64,000 nucleotides of DNA from Rusavskia elegans (lineage: Eukaryota; Ascomycota; Lecanoromycetes; Teloschistales; Teloschistaceae): assembly GCA_011316305.1 (NCBI GenBank), contig SAUG01000162.1, positions 39,562 to 103,561 on the forward strand, written 5' to 3'. A model generated the notes under the pieces. That model was not told the origin of the DNA and did not search any database. It saw nothing but the letters and a program-made list of their open reading frames with translations. Positions 45,015-55,927 of this stretch are shown piece by piece. Made by a program: the position numbers and the translations under genes. Each line of letters begins with the position of its first letter. Position 1 is the stretch's first letter.

Positions 45015-46241
45015 TCAAGTCATCTCTTGATCCTCATCCTCGAGGTCGCTTTCCCAGTTGTCATCTTCAGCAGCATCTTCTTCTTCTTCCTCCTCCTCCT
45101 CCTCCTCCTCCTCGTTGGTGCCTCCAAGCTGAGCATCCAGATCGTGAATCAGCTCCGCAGCATGGTCCCGTAAGCGAAGATCTTCAAAATCCTGCGATTC
45201 GTACAATCGTAGGCTGTTCTGTAGCCAATCGCGGCTTGACATAAGTGACGCTTCATTCTCTGAATATTGTGCAACCTTCGTTCCGTTGCCATTAGTTGCG
45301 GATTTCTGAACGGATTGAGATCGCTCGGCGGTGAGGTACGCGCACCAGCCCCCAAGATACCAGGCTTCCACGCTCGTGTCATCTTCTTCAGTCAAGCGCT
45401 CAAGTACCTCCATTGCATCTTTCTCCATTCCCACTTCCATCAAGAGTCGAGCAAGGCTGATTCTGGTTGGAAAGTCAGGCGCACCCTCGTCACCCGAAGG
45501 TAGCACTTTCCATAATGCCATGCTGTCCGAGAGGGCTTTCTTGGCTTCATCAATTCTTTCTTGAGATATTCGTACATTGGCCAGAGTCTGCAAGGTTTCT
45601 GGTGATTCAGGTGCAATCAAGATTGCCTCTGTAATTAAGCTCTCACACCGAGACTCAGCGTCCGGTTCCCAGCTGAGGTCCGTCATGTAGATTTCGATCA
45701 CACTACACAAGGCCGCTGCGAGCTTCCTGCTTCTCTGTGCCTTCAAAGCCGACTCGGATGTCGAGGATGCTTCATTTCGCAGAATAGTGATGGCTTTCTG
45801 GAACCATGCAACACTGTCATTGCCACCGTCCTCACTCAGTTGCGCGAGCCAGAGGAACTTCTCCACTCCGCCGCCCTGCGATTCCGGGATTAAACCATCT
45901 GGATCCAGCTGGAAGGCATGGAAAAAGTACTCGCGGGCTTCATCTGCATTCCCAAGTTCAAGGTTGATCTCCGCCAAGACATTCAAGGTTGGTAAAGAGT
46001 TGATTCTGAGGCCGTTATCTTCCTTTTTCAATTGCTTCAGGGCCTTTAATGCGATTGGGAGAGCTTCATCGGCTTGTGAAGTTTGCAACAGTGCGCTCGC
46101 TTTAGCTGCTAGTTCGTCTGCGGATTCTTTTGGTATAGTCCTGTGTGTGGGTCGATCTGGCAGGACTCTATCGAGATCTTTCCTATTTCCTCGCTTATGT
46201 CGAACGCTCTGATCCTTGCGAGAGGGTTTCAGCTTAGCCAT
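45015..46241 (-). CDS. ACL4: Ribosomal protein L4 assembly chaperone ACL4 (TPR)
   Basis: Acl4 binds newly made uL4 (Rpl4) and escorts it to the pre-60S ribosome. A single exon from MAKLKPSRKDQSVRHKRGNR gives 408 residues; an in-frame extension to 46328 is non-homologous. The fold is a chain of TPR-type helices (ALLQTSQADEALPIALKALK; LPTLNVLAEINLELGNADEA; EAWYLGGWCAYLTAERSQSV). The C-terminus is acidic, with a run of 13 glutamates encoded by repeated GAG/GAA (about 45075-45113), then DNWESDLEDEDQEMT. An acidic tail suits contact with the basic uL4 loop. Divergent from GIR2 over 210 bp. Confidence 0.88.
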   Translation of the reverse strand: MAKLKPSRKDQSVRHKRGNRKDLDRVLPDRPTHRTIPKESADELAAKASALLQTSQADEALPIALKALKQLKKEDNGLRINSLPTLNVLAEINLELGNADEAREYFFHAFQLDPDGLIPESQGGGVEKFLWLAQLSEDGGNDSVAWFQKAITILRNEASSTSESALKAQRSRKLAAALCSVIEIYMTDLSWEPDAESRCESLITEAILIAPESPETLQTLANVRISQERIDEAKKALSDSMALWKVLPSGDEGAPDFPTRISLARLLMEVGMEKDAMEVLERLTEEDDTSVEAWYLGGWCAYLTAERSQSVQKSATNGNGTKVAQYSENEASLMSSRDWLQNSLRLYESQDFEDLRLRDHAAELIHDLDAQLGGTNEEEEEEEEEEEEDAAEDDNWESDLEDEDQEMT

Positions 46242-46451
46242 ACTACTGGGGTGCCATCCAAAGCGGACGAAGCATTTGCGACTTAGACACTGATTCCAAT
46301 ATTGGGAATTCCTCACACGGGAAGCCAAGGAACGCTAAGATAAAGGAGTTGCTCTCGATAGACGCGATTGCCGCTTATCATCCCACGTCCAGCCCAGAAG
46401 CCGATCCAGAAGAGTCTGCGAACCATGCAAAGTCCCTGACACCATGGAAAT
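46242..46451. promoter_or_regulatory. Shared divergent promoter region ACL4/GIR2
   Basis: Only 210 bp separate the start codons of two translation-related genes. No other feature identified. Confidence 0.45.
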
Positions 46452-47249
46452 ATGGGGCGAGAAGAGCAGATCGAGGAACGGGAAGTCCTCGACTCGATAT
46501 TCCCAGACGAAATTATCGGCAAGGTCCTCTCAGCTCACCTTTTCCCCCTCTTCTAACCACCAGCCCCACAGACATCGACGAGAAATCGTATCGCATTACC
46601 ATAAATCCCGATGTGCCACAGAAAGATGGCGCGGGCGTCGAGTCTCGTACGCACCCGCTTGATCGAGTGACTTTCTGCGCATTGTACCACTGACAGCTGC
46701 TTAGCAACTCTCCTCCTTACAATAACCTACCCTCCCTCCTATCCTGATGAACCTCCCATCCTCGACCTCACCCTTCCGCCAAATGCCCCGAAACCCCCTC
46801 ACCTCGACATCTCCGCCGACCGTGGCCCACTCCTCTCATCACTCACCAGCACTATCGAAGAAAACCTGGGTATGGCCATGATATTCACCCTCGTTACCGT
46901 CCTCCGCGAAAATATCGAATCTTTAATCCTAGAGCGTGTCGCCTCTATTCAGGCCGCCAAAGACAGAATCGCGGAAGAAGCGGAGGCGCAGGAGAATGCA
47001 AAATTCCATGGCGAGAGGGTTACGAGAGAGAGTTTTTTGAGATGGAGGGAGGGATTTAGGGGTGAGATGGAAGCGAGAGAGGAGGAAGAGAGGGCGAGGA
47101 GGGAAATGGCAGAGATAAAGGGGAGGGGGCCAAAGAAGGAGGACAAGTTGACGGGGAGGGAGTTGTGGGAGAAGGGATTGGTGGGCAAGGTGGATGAGGA
47201 TGAGGATGTGGGTGTGGAGGATGGGTTGGAGAGATTGAAGGTTGCATAA
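46452..47249 (+). CDS. GIR2: RWD-domain protein GIR2 (DFRP2-like)
   Basis: Gir2 binds the GTPase Rbg2 and competes with Gcn2 for Gcn1, linking ribosomes to amino-acid signalling. Three exons, 46452-46518, 46572-46646 and 46705-47249, give 228 residues. Intron 1 (53 bp) begins GCAAGG, a GC-AG intron. It is required to join FPDEII to DIDEKSYRITINPDVPQK. Intron 2 (58 bp) is GT-AG and joins GVES to PTLLLTITYPPSYPDEPP, the RWD core YPxxYPDEPP. The rest follows the family: ENLGMAMIFTLVTVLRE, then KFHGERVTRESFLRWREGF, then EDKLTGRELWEKGLVGK and an acidic end. Starts MGREEQIEEREVLDSIF, as in homologues. Convergent with SGT2, only 108 bp apart. Confidence 0.9.
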
Positions 47250-47357
47250 AAGCGTCACATATCTGATTGAAACCAGAAATTCAATGAGCAAACCTCGGAC
47301 AATCGCTGTTGATCCATGAGATATCGTTTCAGACGGGACACGAACTCGTAGAGGTCA

Positions 47358-48544
47358 TCATTGCGGTGCTCCGCGGCCGGCGCCTCGGCCGCCTCCTCCC
47401 ATCATATTCATAGCCCTGCGCACGTCGTTAACAAATCTCCTAACAAGCAGAAGCATTCAGACTTACGCTTCTCGCAAGCTTGGGTCGCTCATAAGGGCAC
47501 TGATATCTGGCATGCCGCCGCCTTGACCGCCACCACCACCGAAGTTTTGGGCCATCTCTCTCAATCTTGGGTTGTTCATTAGGCCTAAACAGAAAACTTA
47601 GCGGTCGTGGTATAGTAAAGCATTCGATGATTTGACATACCTTGCAGAGCATCAGGGTTACTCATCATGTTTTGTGCCATGCTAGCAAACATTGGGTTGT
47701 TCATCAGAGCTCCAAGATCTGGCATCCCTCCACCACCGCCTCCTCCACCCAACATGGAGGCTAGGCCAGCTAGGTCTGGCATCCCTCCACCACCAGCACC
47801 TGCACCACCTGCTCCCCTTTGGCTCGCTGCGCGTTCAATCTCTTCATCTCCGCCCTCTTTCTCTTCTTCTTCAACCTTCTCTTTTGCAGTCTTATAACCT
47901 TTCTTCATGGCTTCACTTCCTCCGTTGCCTTCATACTCGATGCCCTTCTGGTAGGCTTCCATGCTGCCTTTTGCGTCACCCAACACAAAGCGTGCCAACC
48001 CCAATCGACTCCATGCTTTCGTATACTTCGGGTCCGCACTGGTGGCCAACTCAGCATCAGCACAAGCTTCAGCATGTTTGTGGGAGGCGCTATAGGCAGC
48101 GGCACGGTTTGACAGGTAAATTGGGTTGGTTGGCGAGAGGTTGATGGCTTTCGTATAGAGGTCTATTGCTTGAGCATAATCCTTCTGCTGCATTGCTTTG
48201 TTGCCTTGCGACTTGAACTCTTCAGCTTCAGGGCTTGTAGGCGTAGGACCTGAAGGCTTTGGCGTATTGGTTGTAGGTTTGCTTGAGCTGGCGCCTGGCA
48301 TAGGCGCGGTGCTGGTCTTGCCCTTGAGCTTCTCGTAAACACCGTAGATACTGAGAAGAGACTGGTCGCCGATGGCATCTTTGAGGGCGGCTTGATCGCT
48401 AGAATCTACGCGGAAAGTGTCTGCGATACATGACTTGGCGATCTCAATTGACTCGGTGTCTTCGCTAGAGATTGTCCCGTCACTAAGAGACTTGGAGAGG
48501 AAGTCGATGATCGCGAGCGCAAGGCGCTTCTGAGAGGTCGCCAT
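47358..48544 (-). CDS. SGT2: TPR co-chaperone SGT2
   Basis: Sgt2 (SGTA) receives tail-anchored proteins and passes them to the Get pathway, and also binds Hsp70/Hsp90. Three exons, 48544-47641, 47584-47467 and 47415-47358, give 359 residues. The N-terminal dimerisation domain starts MATSQKRLALAIIDFLSKSL. A Ser/Thr/Pro linker precedes three TPRs (EAEEFKSQGNKAMQQKDYAQ through ALARFVLGD-like helices, about residues 105-215). Then comes a Gly-rich stretch and the Met/Asn-rich client-binding domain (ALMNNPMFASMAQNMMSNP; LMNNPRLREMAQNFGGGG). The two 3' introns (56 and 51 bp) cut the client-binding region; the last exon ends GGGGRGAGRGAPQ. All junctions are in phase. Confidence 0.92.
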
Positions 48545-49017
48545 GGAGGCGATAAGGAGGGTTAGCTAAAAGACGCAAGAAGTATAAGCCGGAGGGGAGA
48601 AGTGAGGATATGTTAAATTCGATATCTTAAGAGAGCGATTGTAGCAGGCTCCGACTACAATTAAAATGGTCGTCCAATGTGTGTGTAATCTTTTTCAGCC
48701 TTATGGTACCTGATAGCATGTGACGTAGGTAACTTTTATGTCAGACCTACAACGGCGCGACCTGCCTCTACAGATATCTCTGGACTCGTTTATGCTGGTG
48801 CAGTAGCGTCATGTGTTTGCGGTTAGGTAGGCACGAGAAGGTTCATCACAAAGATGGCAACAATGTGAAAGGGCATTCACCGGAAAATCTCAGATACGTC
48901 ATTGCGCCAATATCAGGGTCTCGAAGTAAGGGTCCAACTGTGGATGAAAGTTCACCATCTGCACATTAAGTTGCTGCAATCAATCCAATTTCATCTACAG
49001 CGGCTCGCAGTGTAATT
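48545..49017. promoter_or_regulatory. Divergent intergenic region SGT2/mitochondrial protein gene
   Basis: About 470 bp between divergent start codons, no further gene seen. Confidence 0.4.
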
Positions 49018-50282
49018 ATGTCCGCCTTAAGATTGACCAGCAGAGTGTCTCGACCTTTGCGCTCCCGCCAAATCTTACGTCAAATCCGTTGTGAGACTAC
49101 AAATGCATCAGTGTCCCAATCATCTGGTGCAGGTAGCAGTGGTGCTTTAGCAGGGGGTCTAGCAGGAGGTGCTATCGCCTTCGCCGGTGGATACGCCTGG
49201 TATTACTTTTCCGGTATGCAATTTTTGCCGCCATCGAGACTTTTCTCACAACCAACTTAGGTGCAAGAACGCTTGTAAACACCGCTCATGAGACCAAAAA
49301 CACCTTGACCAAATACACACAACAGTTCAAAGATGCCAAGCCCGAGCCCGCCGAAGCCATCAAATGGCTCCGCTCCACCGCCCGATCCTATGCAGCCTTC
49401 ATCCCCGGTGCTCGAGGTTACGTTGATACCTTCTTCGATGATCTGGATGCTATACATCGAAAGCACGGGAAGGAGGTCGACAGCATCGTCACAGAAGCAT
49501 ACAATGAGTTGAAAGACAACGTTGCTTCAGAAGGCATGAGCATCAGCGCAGCACAGAAAGCCTGGGAAGTACTGCAAAAATACATGAAGCGCATCGGCGA
49601 CCTGGCTGGTGACGCCAGCGAAGATATTCTCAACAACCATCCGGCGCTGAAAGAGAAGCTAGGTGGGAACATCGATCAATTGAAGCAGATGGGCGAGAAT
49701 TACGGACCCGAAGCCAAAAAGCAGATCGAGGAGACATGGAATCAAGTGGGCGACATCATCAAGAATGGCATTGGCGCTGGCACGATACCGCAAATTCAAT
49801 CTTTAGTCCAGGACAAGACGCAGAAGGTGCGAGAGATGGGCAACAAGCTCTGGGATCAGGGCATGGAGAAAGCAAAGCCGCACCTGGAAAAGTCCCCGGA
49901 GGTGAAGAAGCTCGTCGAGGAGAACAAAGAGCAATTGAAGCAGGGCAATGCCATGGAATTGGTCGAGAAAATCAAAGACAGTGTCCAGTCTGGCAGTACG
50001 GACGACCTGAAGCAGTACGTTCAAAGCACCGTGGACAAGACCAAGAAATCTACTTCTGGCGGCGGCGGCGGTGGTGGTTTGGAGCAGTATCTGCAGATGA
50101 TCCCTGGAGGCGGAGAGATCGTCCCTCAGTTGACGAAAATGTACCACATCGCACAAGAACATGGAGAAGAGGCGGAGAAGATTGCCAAGGAGGCTATTCA
50201 TGAGATCGAAGATGTCCTGAAGAGGCGAGTCGGTGAAGCCCAGGACTTGGCGAGCAAAGCCAATGAGAAGAGGAAAAAATGA
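49018..50282 (+). CDS. Mitochondrial single-pass membrane protein, unknown function
   Basis: Two exons, 49018-49213 and 49261-50282 (47-bp intron, phase 1), give 405 residues. The N-terminus MSALRLTSRVSRPLRSRQIL is Arg/Ser/Leu-rich and acid-free, a mitochondrial presequence. It is followed by one Gly/Ala transmembrane segment (ALAGGLAGGAIAFAGGYAWY, about residues 43-63). The rest is almost entirely charged amphipathic helix with coiled-coil character (TKYTQQFKDAKPEPAEAIKW; AQKAWEVLQKYMKRIGDLAG; VREMGNKLWDQGMEKAKPHL). One Gly-rich break (SGGGGGGGLEQYLQMIPGGG) precedes the final helices. The architecture suggests an inner-membrane protein exposing a helical domain to the intermembrane space, as in MICOS-like proteins, but I cannot assign it to a named family. 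Confidence 0.78.
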
Positions 50283-50550
50283 ACCACGTCTCAGTGCGAC
50301 GCAAGTATTGGTGGTTCCCTGACAATCGAATACTTACTCTCGGTGCGTGAGTGTAAAGATATGGCGAGTGTGCCCTACCAAGGCTCGAACGAACCAAAAG
50401 CGCATTTCTTATAACAAAGCATTTGGATTCAATCCATTTACATATAAATCCAACTGTTCCACCGGGATCATTCTAGTTTCGTTTCCTGTTCCCACGCCAT
50501 GCTGACTCCGAAAAATTCCCTCCGACTTAAGTTTCCTCCTTCGCCGTCAC
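50283..50550. other. Intergenic, convergent spacer
   Basis: About 270 bp between the mitochondrial-protein gene and the candidate minus-strand gene. Nothing recognised. Confidence 0.5.
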
Positions 50551-51110
50551 TTACTCGCTTCCCCCCCTCTTTTCATCATTTTCATCATCTTCACCCTCTA
50601 CCTCCTTTCCACCCTTTATCCCCTCCCTTCCACCCTTTATCCCCCCTTTGCGACATTCACACCACGGCATCCCACACTCCAAACTATAACCCCCCGGGTT
50701 CTCTGTTAGGTTATTAACCAGCACCAGCTTCCCCTCTGAGTTGCAGAACGCAAGAAAATTGCGCGTGCAGTAGCGTGTTAGAGTCACGTTCGAGGCTGGG
50801 GGCGTGGAGGTGGATGTTTCCGTGAGGGAGGGGAGGGGCAGTGGATTTGCTAGTGGGGTGGGTGGTCAGTAAGGTGTTGGAAGGGGGGGAGAGAAGGGGG
50901 GGAGAGAAGGGGGAGTGGATGTGGACGGGGAGGAGGATAGGGTCTTACGAATCTCGGTTTCGGTTTCGGTCGCGGTGGTCGATGATAACGTGGGAGGTGA
51001 GGTGGATGCGGGTCTGGGTTTGGGTCTGGGACAGGGGTTGTGGCGATGATGGTGGAGAGGAAGAGGACTAAGAAAACGAAATTTGGGATGAGGAGACGGG
51101 ATAGGAACAT
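50551..51110 (-). CDS. Candidate small secreted protein, splicing unresolved
   Basis: Two minus-strand pieces look like one gene. The 5' piece starts MFLSRLLIPNFVFLVLFLST, a signal peptide, and then turns Pro-rich (PDPNPDPHPPHLPRYHRPP). The 3' piece reads VTLTRYCTRNFLAFCNSEGK, then SLECGMPWCECRKGG with five cysteines. It ends in duplicated GGIKGGREGIKGGKE. A strong donor (GTAAGA near 50947) and acceptor (CACTAG near 50850) lie between them, but joining them leaves the frames one base out. A weaker donor upstream (GTTATC) would restore frame. The gene is therefore provisional; it could also be a broken copy. Confidence 0.35.
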
Positions 51111-51634
51111 CACGGTTTGTCAACGACAAGTCGTAGGCTGCGCAGTCAGTAGTGATATCCCTTGATACAAATGCAAAAATCCAACGACTCTTTTCAAACG
51201 ATGGGGTGGAAAGTGGGAAGTCGATCCATATAGAGAATGGGGCTTTTCCCGCCTTTCTGATTATGCCTTGTTTCAACCTTGAGGTCGGGTGGGTAGCGTT
51301 CGTGCGCGTGATGGAAGCGCATGGTTGCGCTTCTGGATTGTATTTCTGTCTCTGGCGAGTGTGAGTGCTCGGCTGCATGGCTGACGCGAATGGACCGGCT
51401 TACTAGAGTAGTGGGATTGGTTTTGGCGAGGTTCTCGTGGTGTATCGAGTCGAAGAAAGTGGAAAGACGAGAAGCAAGGGACGCGTGAGCGAGTAGACGG
51501 AGCGACTTGTCTTATAAGGTATCATCATCCCTGGCACTTCTTCCGTCACTGCCCCGCTTCGACGATGACTTGCATAGACTCAACAGTGATGATAGACTGA
51601 TGTTAGTCAACAATCTGGATTACTTCGTTCTCCC
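51111..51634. other. Intergenic between two minus-strand genes
   Basis: About 520 bp. A Pro/Ser-rich minus-strand frame runs through this region but lacks similarity and overlaps the candidate secreted gene in another register. Confidence 0.5.
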
Positions 51635-52666
51635 TTAGGAAAGCTTCTTCCTATGTTCCTTTCCCGTCGTCGTCGCTTCTTTCCCCTTTCTCACCGGCTT
51701 GGATTGTCCAGGCAGTTGATACATACTCTCTGAATGATGAATACCCATATCCTGCCTTACCGCCACTACAGTTGCCGCCTCGGAACTTCCCCTCACCGGT
51801 ACGGGTAAGGTGAACATGCTCTCGCCTGGTTTCCGTCCGTGGATTTCACGGTCCTCGGACATGGTGAGGTCGACTTGGGATCTGGTAGCTGGGAGCCAGG
51901 AGGTGATGCGTTCTTGCTTCCTGGGTTGTGGAGCTGGTAAGCCGGGGACACGATTGAAGACGGGCCCGGCGGTAGTGACGGCAGCTGAGGAGGCTGGAGA
52001 AACGCTTTCGAGGAGGATTCTCTCGAGTTGGGCAAGTTGGGCGTTGTATTTGGCGTTGATGGTAGATTCGGATTTGGTGCGGGCACGGGTAGTCAAGGTG
52101 ACTACTGCTTCTGGGTCGGTTATTTATTGGTGTACTGGATTCATAACGGGCGCTTCTGGGCGAGTGCATTGAGTTGACATACCGTCTTCGGCGTCTGTCC
52201 CGTGTATGACAGCTCCCACTTCCTTGGGACTGAGAGCTATTTCCACTGCCTTTTTCCCGTCGAACCTCCATACCGCCCCGTTGTTTTGATACGACTCAAA
52301 TGCGTGACCCACTTGATCTTTCTTGATTCTATTCGCATCCCATCTCATAAAGGCCATCTTGATCGACAGCATATCCTCCGGATTGATCTTGACTCCGAGC
52401 TCCATGCACACCACCCCAAGAATGACGATTGCCCCTTGGTTCTTCTGATGATTGAAGCGACGAATCAAGCGATGGAGGACACGGTCTTCGAGTTGCTGGA
52501 CGGTAGCAGCTCTGTCAATTGGGGCACGCAAGGTGAAGAATTCGGGCATCATGGAGGAGCGAAGGCATTCGGGGTCAGACATGATCTTCACTGCTTCATC
52601 GGTGATGAGGTCGAGCATCTCGAGATCGGTGTCGGATTGGTAGAGGCCAGAGCCCCAGGTGCCCAT
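51635..52666 (-). CDS. DUF4259-like conserved protein
   Basis: Two exons, 52666-52183 and 52110-51635, separated by a 72-bp intron, give 319 residues; the phase-1 junction reads DAEDEAVVTLTTRARTKSES. The start MGTWGSGLYQSDTDLEMLDL resembles the MGTWGxGxxxxD opening of DUF4259 proteins of bacteria and fungi. A helical middle follows (QLEDRVLHRLIRRFNHQKNQ; GAIVILGVVCMELGVKINPE; MLSIKMAFMRWDANRIKKDQ). The second half is Ser/Thr/Pro-rich and probably disordered, ending in a Lys-rich tail. An upstream in-frame ATG at 52792 exists, but the conserved MGTWG start is preferred. Function is unknown. Confidence 0.75.
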
Positions 52667-54293
52667 ATTCGGAGGCGTAGGTTGCTGATGGTCTCGAAGG
52701 TCTTGCTGCTCGTCTCGGTGCGGTGAAGGTGGGCGAAGATATTTCTGTTCACTGGGCGGACCGGAGAGCAGTCTACCCAGAGCTAGTATCATTGTGTTGA
52801 TGGTTTAATCAACCAGAGTCAGCATGCTTAGATGAACGTTGAAACGCGTCCATCGAAGATCGAGACCTCGAATCATCGATGTGGAGACTATGCGGTTCCA
52901 CGACCCGACTCGTAATTTGAGGTTTTCGGCAATGGGACCGATCACGTTTCGAGGACTCTATCACTTAGCTGTCATCTTACCTGGACACACGGATGAATCG
53001 ACAAACATGACATCCGAAAAATATCGAGATGCTCTGCTCGATGAGGGCGAACCGTCAAACACTTGCTTGTCCATTAGTTGGATGAGGTGGAGAAGTTGAT
53101 GACCATACCGCGGGACTAGTATCAGATAGCTTGCAACAGATGTTGAGACAATGCTGAGGGTATTTGGTGGTGGTGGTGGTACTGGAATTGCTGCGAACGA
53201 GGGAAGTATTACACGATCCCTTCCACCTACTTATGTGACCAGGCGTTGTATCCAGAAAACAATTGAAGACCAGACAGGGTCCATGGTAGATTCACATTGA
53301 CGTATAATGTCAAGCGAGGCGTTGGGTAGTCGGTTGCGAGGGGGGCTTCTTGGAGTCATTTAAAATCTCCAATTTGACCAGGGTGCAGGAATTCAAGACG
53401 TAATTCTACATTTGTGGTTCCGGGATAGGAATTCATCACTTCTTCAAGTTGAGTCCTGTACACGAGGCTTTGGGAGTGTTTCCATATCGCGGGGGTGCAC
53501 GGTGGTCTTTCGAAAAGACAAATCCATGGAGTAACTCACGACATTTGCCAGACATCGGGGCCGAGTCTTCGCCAAGAGATATGTCGAATCGACTTTGGAG
53601 AATAGTCTAGGGGTGTACCGCTTGAAAGCCAGTTGATAGGCTTTGATGTTGGACGGCTACTTCCAAGCTTCAAGCTCTCGCAAGCCGCTGAAGGTATGCT
53701 CTTTGTTGCCCGGCTTTTACACGATGGCGAACCTATACGACTTTCGAGGGCAATTGAGATAACTCTTCATCAAGTGCCTCTTCACGCTCAAGATACAGGT
53801 CGCTCTGAGCTGAACTGCGATATCCCTTTGGACAGCAGAAACGCGACTCGTACTCTTGATAGATTTCGAAGTCACAGGTGCAACTGCCAGCTGCGGAGAG
53901 AGCAACAAGCTCGTCTCGAATCGAATCGAGCCAGAAGGAGAAGAAATTCGGATGAAATTGAAATTGAAATTGAGATGAAAGCTAGTCTAGTCTAGCCGAA
54001 GCGCCAAGCAACGGTGGCGGCAATGGAGTTAAAACAAGCTCCGGCGCTGACGCGGTCCCAAGGGAGCTAAAGTTAGAAATCAATGACATCGCCATTTGAT
54101 TGGCAAGTCCGAACAAGAAACAAGCATGTCAGACGACTTGACGCCGCCGTTTCTTTGTCTTCAACATTACACCTTCTGCTTCTGAGCCAGCTCACATCGC
54201 CTCGTCAGCTTACTCTTTTCCGTCCATTGACATATACTCGACTTCGACGCAGTTCATTTCAAAATTCACACTGACTCGTTGTTGACGTGAAGC
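52667..54293. other. Intergenic, no gene recognised
   Basis: About 1.6 kb of divergent spacer. It includes a short (GGT)n run near 53167 and an AT-rich GAAATT tandem near 53950-53975. No supported gene. Confidence 0.5.
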
Positions 54294-55603
54294 ATGGGGA
54301 GGACATCGAGGCGCTTGATCGCCTCATACATCCTCGACTGGGTCATCATACTGTGAGCTCACTGCTCGTCTCCCACATGCCAATTCCCGAACTAATCAAC
54401 AATCTATAGAGCTATAGCTGCAGTCGGAGCCGGTTTCTGGAAAGTGACCCCCAATCACCGCCCCTTCACCCTCGTCGACCCGTCAATCTCCTTCCCCCAC
54501 GTCGAACATGAAAAGATCTCCACTGCCGTCCTCGCTGTCGTCTCCCTCATTTTCCCAGCCATCACCATCTTTCTCGTCGCCATGATCTTCGTCCCTGGCC
54601 CCTCCGGCCTGCGATGGGCGCCATTTGGCCAAACCTTGAGGCGCAAACTCTGGGAATGGAATACCGGTTGGCTTGGCTTGGGCTTGTCTCTTGCACTGAG
54701 CTTCGTCTTGACACAAGGCATGAAAAATCTGTTCGGGAAACCCAGGCCGGATTTGTTGAGCCGATGCGATCCGGATTATGAGAACCAAGCGGAATACGCC
54801 CTGGGTGGGTATCCGCAGGTGCTCAATGGGCTGTATCTTGTCTCTTCAACCATATGCCGGCAAACTGACAAAGGGATTCTAAATGATGGATTTTCGAGCT
54901 TCCCAAGCGGCCATTCTTCCTGTACGGTGTTCATCCCTTGACTGCCCTAGTTTTTCGCTGACTTTCGTGTCTAACAGACTCCTTCGCTGGTCTCACCTAC
55001 CTCGCCCTCTACCTTGCCTCGAAATTTTCAATCACGGTCCCTTACCTCCTTCCATATTCCCACGCAAATTCATCTTCATCCACCTCTACTTTCGCCAACA
55101 AGCAAAAACCCACCCGTCCGGATTCCTCATCGCCAACCCTTCCACCCCCTTCCTCGTCCACACAGCAGCATCGGACACCTCTCCGTTCTCAATCCGCCGC
55201 CCCGCCCGTCTACCTCCTCCTCCTCCCTTTCATACCCATCTGCCTCGCAATCTACATCTCCAGCACCCGGTATTCCGATTTCCGCCACCATGGCTTCGAC
55301 ATCCTCTTCGGCTCTCTCATGGGCGCCGTCCTGAGCTGGTTCAGCTTCAGGATGTATCATCTCCCCATCCGACGAGGTGGCGGATGGAGCTGGGGACCGA
55401 GAAGCGAGGGGAAAGCTTTTGGGACGTTGCTCGGAACGGGTGGTTATAGGGAAACTGGCAGAAAGAGAGATGATGATGTTGATGGTCAGAGGGGGGATCT
55501 GGAGTGGGGAAAGGGGCCTACGGGAAGGGAAGGCGTTAATAGCCAGGGGACAATGGGGGAGTATATGAATGGGACGGTGGAGCCTTCGACTTCGGTCAGA
55601 TGA
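54294..55603 (+). CDS. PAP2-family lipid phosphate phosphatase (DPP1-like)
   Basis: Integral-membrane phosphatase that removes phosphate from lipids such as diacylglycerol pyrophosphate or phosphatidate. Three exons, 54294-54352, 54410-54921 and 54978-55603, give 398 residues. The catalytic motifs are all present: KX6RP (KNLFGKPRP, residues 125-133), PSGHS (185-189) and RX5HX3D (Arg288, His294, Asp298). Intron 2 falls immediately after PSGHSS and its removal gives SYSFAGLTYLALYLASKF, as in homologues. Several transmembrane helices surround the motifs. A Ser/Thr/Pro loop sits between motifs 2 and 3 (about 220-265). The C-terminal 80 or so residues are hydrophilic and not conserved. Fungal family members act at the vacuole or ER; the location here is inferred. 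Confidence 0.88.
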
Positions 55604-55927
55604 GAAGCCGTGTGGCATGTTCTATCGGGGATTGTTAACGGCGTATCGGTATCGGCGGTTGAAGGCAGTATATGGGGGCAGCAAGGGCAGCATCCACGGT
55701 GTGTATGGCTTGCAGCACAGCATTGAAGTTTTGTTTTGTGGATGGTGGAGATCAATCGTGGGCATGATATGGAGCATATGTAAAGTAGTGCAGCAACAGC
55801 AACAGCATCGAGCAACAGGATATATTAAACTGATACTTCCCATAGCGAACCTCATCTTTCTACCAAAATGCGCCCACGCTATGCCACAATACCCAGTTTC
55901 TTTCTCCCACCTCTTTCACAAACCCCC
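55604..55927. other. Convergent spacer between PAP2 gene and PRP31
   Basis: About 320 bp between two 3' ends. No gene seen. Confidence 0.5.
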
